Shown: piece by piece, positions 31,897 through 38,972 of the stretch
How positions within the stretch are numbered: the stretch's first letter is position 1
Layout: every line of letters begins with the position of its first letter
Assembly (NCBI GenBank): GCA_026419775.2
Contig: JAOPGA020000382.1
Location: 1 to 38,972, forward strand
Direction of reading: 5' to 3'
Source: Acrasis kona
Taxonomy: Eukaryota > Heterolobosea > Eutetramitea > Acrasida > Acrasidae
DNA length: 38,972 bases
Made by a program: the position numbers and the translations under genes
The notes under the pieces: generated by a model
The model's database searches: none
What the model was told of the DNA's origin: nothing
The model's input: the letters and a program-made list of their open reading frames with translations, nothing else

Positions 31897-33030
31897 ATGA
31901 CCTCCAATGGCTTCAGACCTTTTAACACTTCAACAGAGGCATTAGTACGTATAACGCTGTATATTACTGACATTGAGTAGTTTGGTTTTGAATCAGCGGA
32001 TGAGAGCTTAAGAGTTTTGACCGAGGTTTTATACAACAAAGTGACCGCCGAGAACATTGAGGTATAATAAATATGATCTCAATATAACATCAAAGGTGGA
32101 AGGGAAAATTGGAAAGTTCATCAACCTGACAACAAATAATCCGTTTGTGGTCCCAAGCATCAGATCAGAATCACTAATGTCAGAAAAAAATAATGGGTGT
32201 AGGTTTCAATCAAGTCTCGACCAACCCACCTTCGAAGCAGTAAATGGAGCACTCAATAAGCGATACGGAACATTGCATCAAGTAAAAATAGCAACTCCAT
32301 CTAACAACCTAGTTAAAAGAATACTTAGGTCCTAAAATCATTTACAGCAAAATCAAAGAGATTGATCGCTTTTACAAGTCGCAAAACTCTAACGAATCCA
32401 CTCGAGTATCCATAGATCCAACAACCATGCAGGTGAGTATATAAATGTTACATAATAATTCACATTACGAAGCCCAAGAGGGCCATTATCAAGAATAAAT
32501 TGCAACATTTAGATTTTTTGTGCCCACACAACCTATGGGATTTTAGAATTACGCTCAGCGAAGAAAAAGAAGGTTTGATTGAAGTCGTAGCGAACAATTT
32601 TCACAATTACAGTGCCGCTGCCTGATCTGGACTCAATGTATCCAACACACGAGAGGCATAAAGATCGGCTTACGTACAAGTTCGACATTTGGCAGATCGA
32701 CATAACTGTTGTAAACGAGAGGAGGATCGTACGTGGGGAATACAAGGAGTTTTTCTCACCAACCTACGAAGTGGAAATGGAGTGTTGCTCAAAAGCTTTG
32801 ATTCATGAAGCAAAACTACGGTCACAAAGGCAGCCGAATAGATTTTCAGAATTTGTTAGGAGTTTGTTATTTTTTTTGACCTTCGTTTGATCATTTTAGC
32901 ATTTTTATTCAATATGAGAACGTTGTCGAAACAATGTGCCGTGACATACCAACCAACTCCCCTCATTCAACCTCCCCAGCAACAACATGAAGAATCTGAA
33001 ATGGCCTCCAAGAAAAGAAAACTTCAATAA
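31897..33030 (+). CDS. CET1: mRNA-capping RNA 5'-triphosphatase, CET1/tunnel-metalloenzyme type
   Basis: Removes the gamma phosphate from nascent mRNA before guanylylation, in the nucleus. Seven exons (31897-31944, 31981-32061, 32096-32281, 32313-32432, 32473-32572, 32613-32861, 32900-33030) encode 304 aa. The introns are 36, 34, 31, 40, 40 and 38 nt, and each joint restores frame. Tunnel-family motifs: IEVEGKIGKF at residues 42-51 (ExExK strand), RLTYKFDIWQIDIT at about 197-210, and TYEVEMEC at 229-236 with the metal-binding ExExE pattern. Animals and plants use an unrelated cysteine phosphatase for this step, so the gene speaks for a protist or fungal-type capping apparatus. The C-terminus is low-complexity and ends with a nuclear-signal-like ASKKRKLQ. 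The stop overlaps AATAAA; the next gene converges 31 bp away. Confidence 0.9.
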
Positions 33031-33031
33031 A
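33026..33031 (+). terminator. Poly(A) hexamer overlapping the triphosphatase stop codon
   Basis: AATAAA includes the TAA stop at 33028-33030. Confidence 0.45.
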
Positions 33032-33060
33032 CTTGTTTTTAGAGGTGCGAATAATGTTTG

Positions 33061-33066
33061 TTTATT
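33061..33066 (-). terminator. Poly(A) hexamer overlapping the Mpo1-like stop codon
   Basis: Minus-strand AATAAA includes the TAA stop at 33062-33064. Confidence 0.45.
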
Positions 33067-33625
33067 TGTGTTTGTTTTCTGAGACACGTTGCATCTCGAA
33101 TTTCCGGACAATCTTATGGTCTGCCTTGTTGTAGCCAAAGTAAAATAGAACTTCAATGTAGTGGTAGAAGAGAATCAACAAGAAGGGGCCGAAGTTTCCT
33201 GTCTTTTTGAACTCTGCAACATTTAATTCCGTATCGTCATCTCCTTCAAAGTAGTGGCCAATAAGAACTTGGATTGCAAATGACACGACGAACAGTACTA
33301 ACCCACCAAGAAAAGTCCACGCACCACCAGTAGTGCAAAATACTGAAAAAAGGTACATTGAAAGGTTCATGCAAGTTACCAAAAGACCCGAAGTTCTGTC
33401 AATCTTCATGTAAAAGAAGCAAAGGGGTATTAATATCAAAAATGCTACATCAATTCTCACAGGTTTTTGGAGAATAACAAAGGTGCTAAATGTTATGATT
33501 GCCCCAAAGTAAATAAAGGGTATGGTGACCAAGTGGATCAACTTGTTAATCATATTTTGATGATAGGCCAGATGTATCCCCATCCTCTTCTTCCATTCTA
33601 ACAATCCAATATCCTCTTGTGACAT
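33062..33625 (-). CDS. Mpo1/YGL010W-like (DUF962) membrane protein
   Basis: 187 aa, single exon, typical length for DUF962. Conserved histidines that bind iron in yeast Mpo1, an ER dioxygenase that alpha-oxidises 2-hydroxy fatty acids from phytosphingosine, are in AYHQNMINKLIHLVTIP (both His) and IQVLIGHYFEG (His). Several membrane spans are evident (FIYFGAIITFSTFVIL, VAFLILIPLCFFYM, FLGGLVLFVVSFAIQVL). Start: the ATG at 33625 (MSQEDIGLLEWKKRMG), which matches where the family begins; the frame stays open to about 33739 without an ATG. The final residues are charged and not obviously an ER-retrieval signal. Enzymatic role is by family analogy; divergent sequence lowers certainty. Confidence 0.75.
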   Translation of the reverse strand: MSQEDIGLLEWKKRMGIHLAYHQNMINKLIHLVTIPFIYFGAIITFSTFVILQKPVRIDVAFLILIPLCFFYMKIDRTSGLLVTCMNLSMYLFSVFCTTGGAWTFLGGLVLFVVSFAIQVLIGHYFEGDDDTELNVAEFKKTGNFGPFLLILFYHYIEVLFYFGYNKADHKIVRKFEMQRVSENKHK

Positions 33626-34921
33626 CAGTAGCCAATCAATTTTAAAATGTCTGTTTTGAAAACGTTTTTCAAAATAAACCTCGAATGCGGAAAAATTATT
33701 GATGCGTACATTTGTCTCGCTCCTAAAAATGAATATCACCTACAGATGAATGTATGTACCCAACAATAAAGCTTTTTCTACTGCAGGGGTTTATCTTAAT
33801 ACAACTTATGACATTTTTATAACAAACGGCACTACTGAATTGTTCAATTCAGCATGCTTAACAAAACATTACAAGGAGTGTAGTTGCAGGTAGATGCTGA
33901 TCAATTCTAGAATTAGTCCTCACATAGGTACACAAATCGTACTGGGAATTTCACTCTTACCATCCAATTGTTCTTGATACAGGTATAGTAGAGGTAATTA
34001 ATGTTGTTCCCAAATAGCGCTTTGAACTGTTCTTCGCCAATTTGTTAGTACGTTTGTGACACACTACAAGAAGGGTTTCTTGGTGGATAGTAGCGTGAGC
34101 AGGTGCTGTCATTAAAAATCTTGTCGTACATAACCTGATATGGAAATCTGAAGCAGTGCTAGCTGGGATCTCTTGTTTCACATGCTTACGGAACATCTGT
34201 AGCGCAGTTCGAAGTACAAACAATTTGTTTTCGTCAGCTCGGGCCAATGACGCATTAGTTGATGATGCAATTGTAACGTTGCTTGCTATGATGGTGTAAA
34301 TGTGCATAGTGAAGACTAACAAAGTGTTGGATGTGAGGATCCGGGTGTGAAATGGGTCTGTTGAGTATACCCTTTCTGACCAACTAACATTTCGGCTGGT
34401 TGGACAACGTGTTCAGGGTGTAATTTGTCATCATCATTTTCATTACCTCAATCTAACATTCACAACATGAAGGTGATGTACTTATATGTGCATACGATGT
34501 TCTTGGTACAGTTATGTTATATGGATGTGGCCTGGCCGCTATATGTGTATAGTTATTGGTTTTATCAACGGTGATAAGTTCGGCAGAAGGAATTAAATTC
34601 GTTGTTCTGGCTACATTTGTAACTAATAATAATTGAATTTTGAGAACTATGTAAAGTTTCTCTCGACACTTTGTAGATTGGATTCATCATCGTATAAACG
34701 AACCCAGAGATTACAAATGCTTGTCGCCCAAATGGTAACTGGGCACTCTCAAACTCTTGCAAGTAGAAACGTTACTTCTGACTTGTTAGTATTAGGGTTG
34801 TATGAAAACTTGAGTTACGGTTAGTAACGCTTCTAAAATGAAAAGAAGATAGGTTTTAGAGAATTTAGTTCAAAAACGAAATAGGTAGTAAGTTGAGAAC
34901 GAAAGTTACCAATTAATACAT
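33626..34921. other. Gene-poor 1.3 kb, no supported gene
   Basis: Marks the change from the gene-dense part to a repeat-rich part. Several short frames exist on both strands: minus 34307-33957 from an ATG at MHIYTIIASNV; minus 34762-34565; plus 34633-34824. None shows family resemblance. Small inverted repeats occur, such as TGAATT...AATTCA near 33836. A tract near 34150-33990 on the minus strand looks coding in short pieces with cysteines and may be a decayed or intron-rich gene. Confidence 0.35.
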
Positions 34922-35239
34922 TTATATACTAATAACTTTAGCATAGCATCCATTCCTGCATTCAAAGATGGAATTACACTTTGAGCCGACCTCAGCTGAT
35001 GTTAAACTTTTCCGACACCTGCAACCTTTGGGGCCGCACTCCATGGAATTAGCCACACGGAACTCTGCCAAGATGCGTTCATCCTCTGGTATAAAGACAC
35101 CTGGTCTTTTCGGGCTGTACTCACGTACTGAAATACACCTAGCTAGTAAGGTATCACAAGCACGTTCTGCTAGTGATCTCCTTCTGGCGAATGCTAAGCT
35201 CAACAATGCTAGAAATAGGACGATGAATGCTGCTCTCAT
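34922..35239 (-). CDS. Small secreted cysteine-rich protein
   Basis: 105 aa with a textbook signal peptide (MRAAFIVLFLALLSLAFA, cleavage likely before RRR). The mature part has eight cysteines, five of them in the C-terminal third (MECGPKGCRCRK, then SKCNSIFECRNGCYA), enough for four disulfides. A basic RRRSLAER follows the signal, which may be a propeptide site. No family is recognised. Such proteins can be wall or matrix components, inhibitors or defence peptides; nothing in the sequence decides this. No intron. It sits alone beside a transposon remnant (about 80 bp away), a common place for young genes (inference). Confidence 0.6.
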   Translation of the reverse strand: MRAAFIVLFLALLSLAFARRRSLAERACDTLLARCISVREYSPKRPGVFIPEDERILAEFRVANSMECGPKGCRCRKSLTSAEVGSKCNSIFECRNGCYAKVISI

Positions 35240-35319
35240 TTTTTTTTCTGTAACAATTAGATCTCGCTTTCTTGTTTTTAAATTGCTCGCCTAATATTAG
35301 GCTAGATTTATACTTTATC

Positions 35320-35500
35320 GGGACTACTCAACCTGAATACTTTGATTACAAAGAACAAGTTTTTGATTTCATACGCCTATACGGAAGTCATACAGGAGAA
35401 AATTTGGCAGCGTATCTGTATGAGAGCCTGAAATCACTTGGTGTTCAAGACAAATTGTTTGCACTTACTTCTGACAGCGCGTCCAACTCCTTCTGGAAGT
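35320..35500 (+). pseudogene. hAT transposase fragment
   Basis: About 60 codons resemble the RNase-H-like core of hAT transposases: YGSHTGENLAAYLYESLKSL, then GVQDKLFALTSDSASNS, matching the family's HxGxN...I.DK..AITxDNASNN region with its catalytic Asp. No dimerisation domain, BED finger or terminal inverted repeats are visible. The frame runs without a stop straight into retrotransposon endonuclease sequence, so the hAT piece was truncated by a later insertion or rearrangement. Confidence 0.65.
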
Positions 35501-36390
35501 TTAGAATTGACAATGATAAATGGACCCATGTAGCTGACAAACTAGCCCACGACATTATTATAATCGGAGACCTCAATGTTGACATTCATAAAGATTATCC
35601 AAGAGCACACAGATCAACCACAATAGCTTCAACAAACAGTATGAACATTGGTTTTGAAAATGTCCCTACCGAAATTAGAGGAGGATGTCTTGACAACTGC
35701 CTATATAGACTACCTAATACAACGGATATTAAAAGATACGCTATACACTCGGGACTTCCAAAAAATTCTTCTCACATAGCCATCGCAATAGAATATAAGA
35801 TCAAAATGTTTATCGGAAAATCTGTACCGAGATACGAACTTAAAGAAGAGGAAATAACAAAAATAAACAACGAAATAGAAAGGATGATCAAAGAAAAATT
35901 CCTAAACAACGAAGTGCCTTCACTAGAATTTCTGCTTTATTAATTGATGGAAAGGACAGCGAAAGAATGGAAACCTGATGTTATGAACAATTTCAATAAA
36001 CCAATCTTATCAAAAGAACTACTAACCGCACTCAAAAGCGGTACAAATACTTCAGGAATGGATGATATCCCAAAAGATTTAATTCTTAAATCCAGGCCAT
36101 TCACCATAAAAGTCTTATGCGACTCCTTCACCAATATCTTACGTGGACGCGAAACACTACCGTCAGATTGCAAAAAGGCATACGTAGCCCTGATTCCAAA
36201 AACTGAAAATTATAAAGAGCGACTAGACATCATAAACCTCCGACCTATTGCAGTCCTGCCGCTCATATATAGACTCTTCACAAGGATCTACAACGATAGA
36301 TTAACTGATGTAATTGGAACAATGAAAATACAATCCCCAAACCAAAGAGGCTTTCTAAGAAAAGCAAGCACCGCTGATCTAGCAGCTCGG

Positions 36391-36636
36391 TTTATTATTT
36401 CTGTATATAGATTAAATATTAATGGGGATAGTGGGTCCCCCTGGGGTACGCCTTTGCCGATATCAATCTCTTCTGTAAGTCCGTATCCTGTGCGAACGTA
36501 AATTTTATGTCCATAATACATTTCCATAATGGTATTTATAATTTGAGGAGGGATCTTTAATAACCTCATTATCTGATCGAGTTTCTTATGGTTTACTGAC
36601 CCGTAGGCGTCTGAAAAATCTATCATGGCAATGAAC
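36391..36636 (-). pseudogene. Inverted reverse-transcriptase core inside the retrotransposon
   Basis: On the minus strand this block reads FIAMIDFSDAYGSVNHKKL, then KIPPQIINTIMEMYYG, then GKGVPQGDPLSPLIFNLY. These are RT motifs 3 and 4, which belong exactly between the plus-strand pieces on either side. About 245 bp is therefore flipped in place, and the following YxDD segment is lost. Breakpoints lie near 36385-36392 and 36632-36640. Confidence 0.85.
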
Positions 36637-37154
36637 ATGTTAGAAATAATTACTACAATACTTGGCCTCAGAATCAACATGGACAAGAGTCTATGCATAA
36701 ACTTTAAATGGGAGGGTGGAAAACTAACCGATGACAGGAGCACATGGAAACAATGAGAGTGCACGATGACTATAAAACACCGTTTAGGTTCTTAGGATAC
36801 CAAATGACATACTATCAAGCAGGAGGGGATAACTGCAAGTTAATCAAGAAGAAAATTAGATCCAAGCTCGCAAATCTGAACCTCTATCGAGTACATCCAA
36901 AGACCGCAATAAATATGATCCGCAGGAGATTTTACTACAAAGTGCTACTACTTACCAACAACAGAGGAAAGAAGAGGAACAAAGAAGAAGAGGACGAATA
37001 CGACGAAGACGAAGATGAAGGGATGGTAGAGGAAGAACCAGCTGTGACCTCACCAAAATAAACGAGCAAGAACCACCACCAACAAAAAAAGTGAAAATGG
37101 AGTAAGTCGCCCCACGCGCGTCCAGCCACTATAAAAGGCCTACGGCCCATCAGT

Positions 37155-37178
37155 ATAAATAAATAAATAAATAAATAA
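37155..37178 (+). repeat. AAAT/TAAA microsatellite, retrotransposon tail
   Basis: About six tandem 4-bp units at the 3' end of the LINE remnant, produced in this class by target-primed reverse transcription. Confidence 0.8.
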
Positions 37179-37274
37179 CCCGTACAAAAAACTAGGACCT
37201 CAATTTTTTAATCCCGGTACGAATGTCGTACGCAAATAATTATGCGAAAAATTATTTTATGTTTTAGAAGAATA

Positions 37275-37800
37275 TCACACCTCGTTCTGCACCGCAATAA
37301 AAAATAAATGAGGTCTAACAAATTTTATTCTTTTTAGTTGTGTATTGTGTGTGATCCATCCAATCTTTTTGTTGATCTCTAATTCCGTAAGCTTCTTGAT
37401 TGGGTCTGACCCTTGCGCACTAGGTAATACGTAATCTTGATCCGTTACATGCAAACATCTCACCACAAAACTTGAAATTAACGTCTGCTATATACCATTC
37501 AAAAGTTTAAAGGTCCTATCTTGACCATTTCATCGTTTTCGTGAGCAGTGATTCGACGATATCCATCATGGTTTTCGCGAAACGTAAAGAGTGTTGTGAT
37601 AAACTCAAAAAAAGTAGCCGATCCTGACTTTCTACCCGACACAATTAATGGCGAGGCGGTTATTGAATTTGGATTGAGAGTTGCTTTGGAATGAAAATGA
37701 GTTGTTGCTTGCACGTCATTAATGTAAACTAATGGTTTGTGGTTGTTTGTTTGAACACTGTAAAAGTTTATTAGTGCTGGTGTACTGCCTTCATTCTCCT
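37275..37800 (-). other. Coding-like fragments of unknown identity
   Basis: Two minus-strand stretches without stops lack their own ATG. One (about 37796-37499) opens after an ACATAG acceptor-like site and encodes KPLVYINDV...ITASPLIVSGRKSGSATFFEF; the VSGRKSGSAT part vaguely recalls a P-loop but lacks the GK(S/T) lysine. The other (about 37466-37275) encodes LPSAQGSDPIKKLTELEINK. They may be exons of one gene or debris. No family recognised. Confidence 0.3.
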
Positions 37801-38972
37801 ATGTTACGATACTTCGTTTAAATTTCGACAAACACTATTAGCGCCCAATTAGTAGAGCCACATGTGGGTATCGCAATACTTTGCAACTATTGTACTATTT
37901 ACGTTTTCTATTCTGCACCGCCTTATTTATTACCAACTAGCCTCTCTACGTGCACATAACTGTTGATATGCAATGATTCGGTTGAGCAAAATTTCACACA
38001 TTGAAAAAAACATGGATTGCATGAAGTGTGGTAACGTGTCTTCTTGAGTGCTCATTCAGTAGAGCAAATAAAAGAAAGTGCTGCGATGCGAACACGCAAG
38101 GGTGCTTTTAATTGATGCTGATCGCCAGGTAATCTTTTGCTTACGCGTCTATTAACATTATGTAGATTAACAACAGACGGAACTGTATAGGTGATGCCTT
38201 CAAAAATGCAAGATTTTCCGATTTTATACAAAGATTGTAAGCACATTATGTTGATTTATACCTAACGTTCAAAGAAGAGCATTGGAAACGCTATTCGCAC
38301 CAATTGAAAGGAACTCAGATGATGTCGAGACAAGAGATTGACAGTGATACTAGGACAAACAATTGGAAGGATTGAAGAGGTTAAATTTTCACCTGGCATG
38401 ATGTGGTGGGATACAATTATAGCTCAAGCAACGAGTGACAGCGTCTCCATACACATAACCAACCTGGTCCATAATAATCTTTACGTCACTCCATAGTAAT
38501 CTTCATTATCACATCACATTCTATCAACACATCGAAAGTGACATAATTGTTAGAAAAAACCTTTCGTAGAGAGACAAAGAAAGAATTGTCCGAGAGGGGC
38601 ATGAGCAGAGAATCCATTCGATGTATCATTGCACGTCAGTGTCTACAAAAACCTGAGAACCTCTGCAAGCCGCATGTAATTGTGGAGGAAAACGACATCA
38701 GCCCGTCCATTTAACTGGCAAAACATGTATTGGAGTTGTGAATAGACGGCGAGATGCGCTTGATTCCAATCCTTCTCTTGCTTATTGAAAATACAAATAA
38801 AACAATTTATTAACTACATTTTCATTCCTCATTTCACATCCCATTAAAAGTAATTGGACCTAAAAACGATGTCCTCGTTCGCTCCTCAATAAAATATATT
38901 TGAGGCCCTCATTTCACACCCTATTAAAAAATAATTGGGGTCCTCGTTATTAAATAAATGAGGTCCTCATTT
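37801..38972. other. Unassigned 1.2 kb with short open stretches
   Basis: A minus frame from an ATG at 38246 (64 codons, to 38052) contains NVNRRVSKRLPGDQHQ, faintly like the LPGE turn of Pif1-type helicases. On the plus strand, open stretches near 38341-38495 (VILGQTIGRIEEVKFSPGMM) and 38577-38714 (KELSERGMSRESIRCIIARQ) look exon-like but are not in one frame. I cannot name a product. Confidence 0.25.
38827..38972. repeat. AT-rich repeat cluster at the window end
   Basis: CCTCATTTCACA begins at 38827 and 38907, and CCTCATTT again at 38965. CCTCGTT occurs at 38873 and 38942. The last 17 bases are a perfect inverted repeat (AAATGAGG-T-CCTCATTT). The 14-mer AAATAAATGAGGTC at 38952 also occurs at 37302, preceded there by CCTCGTT at 37280. 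The cluster probably continues past the window. Confidence 0.65.

Larger units (their letters stand above)
35505..37179 (+). mobile_element. Broken non-LTR (LINE-type) retrotransposon
   Basis: In order on the plus strand: the 3' half of an apurinic-type endonuclease (IIIIGDLNVDIHKD, ending near SSHIAIAI); a stop at 35941; the start of a reverse transcriptase (GMDDIPKDLILKSR, AYVALIPKTE, INLRPIAVLPLIYRLF, 36000-36300); an inverted block (36391-36636); the RT thumb region (ILGLRINMDKSLCINF, 36650-36715; FRFLGYQMTYY near 36780); then an acidic tail ending at 37061. The element finishes with a GGCCTACGGCC hairpin and an AAAT-type microsatellite tail at 37155-37178, a usual LINE 3' end. The N-terminal endonuclease half and the YxDD catalytic box are missing, so it cannot be active. 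The clade is not determined. Confidence 0.82.

Noticed and set aside
36288-36764. Independent minus-strand reverse-transcriptase gene
   Set aside because: Only RT motifs 3-4 are present on this strand; flanking motifs of the same enzyme are on the plus strand, so this is an inverted piece of one element.
37499-37714. NACHT/AAA-type ATPase P-loop
   Set aside because: SGRKSGSAT lacks the GK(S/T) that defines a Walker A motif, and no second motif is visible.
38052-38246. Helitron or Pif1 helicase
   Set aside because: Only an LPGD-like turn is suggestive; no P-loop, Walker B or other helicase motif lies nearby on that strand.
38822-38972. Telomere or subtelomere
   Set aside because: The repeats are long, AT-rich and imperfect, not short G-rich tandem units, and the window edge is arbitrary.

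Overview
This is a gene-dense stretch of nuclear DNA from a free-living unicellular eukaryote with the standard genetic code (TAA and TGA are both used as stops; a TAG is spliced out or avoided). About twenty protein genes lie on both strands. Twenty-five introns could be placed exactly by matching reading frame and protein family, and all are 31-42 nt long with GT...AG ends. Ciliary genes (DRC3, CCDC112) point to an organism that makes a flagellum. A tunnel-type (CET1-like) RNA triphosphatase argues against animals and land plants. I cannot name the species; a small flagellate or amoeboflagellate protist is the safest description.

Layout. 0.1-4.5 kb: a GCK-III (MST3-like) kinase, divergent from a GPS-bearing, polycystin-1-like multi-pass membrane protein. 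4.6-8.6 kb: a 60-residue orphan, DRC3 and MAF1, all on the minus strand. 9.3-12.6 kb: an EF-hand adenylate-kinase-type protein with a mitochondrial-looking presequence, and an ethanolamine kinase. 12.6-16.4 kb: a RAD5/HLTF-type HIRAN-SNF2 ATPase that lacks the RING finger. 17.2-19.9 kb: DDX54/Dbp10. 19.9-21.6 kb: eIF2B gamma. 21.9-22.7 kb: CK2 beta. 22.7-24.3 kb: CCDC112. 24.5-25.4 kb: an F-box domain fused to a Ras-like GTPase ending in a CAAX box. 25.5-28.9 kb: a SWIM zinc-finger protein. 28.9-30.3 kb: an RRM-like plus PIN-domain protein. 30.4-31.8 kb: VMP1. 31.9-33.0 kb: CET1-like RNA triphosphatase. 33.1-33.6 kb: an Mpo1/DUF962 protein.

From 33.7 kb onward the character changes. There is a small secreted cysteine-rich protein, a hAT transposase fragment fused to a broken non-LTR retrotransposon whose reverse-transcriptase core is inverted and lacks the YxDD motif, an AAAT-type tail, and then about 1.8 kb of unassigned coding-like fragments bracketed by direct copies of an AT-rich repeat.

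The genes are mostly unrelated housekeeping functions: RNA capping, ribosome assembly, translation initiation, Pol III control, lipid metabolism, DNA damage tolerance, cilium and autophagy. I see no operon logic. What stands out is compression: convergent genes end 4-40 bp apart or overlap, poly(A) hexamers overlap stop codons, and one divergent promoter is only 84 bp. The most novel-looking gene is the F-box/Ras-like fusion. Three genes (the GPS protein, RAD5-like, eIF2B gamma) have a reading-frame change that no typical intron explains cleanly; assembly indels, unusual introns or frameshifting must be separated by cDNA.
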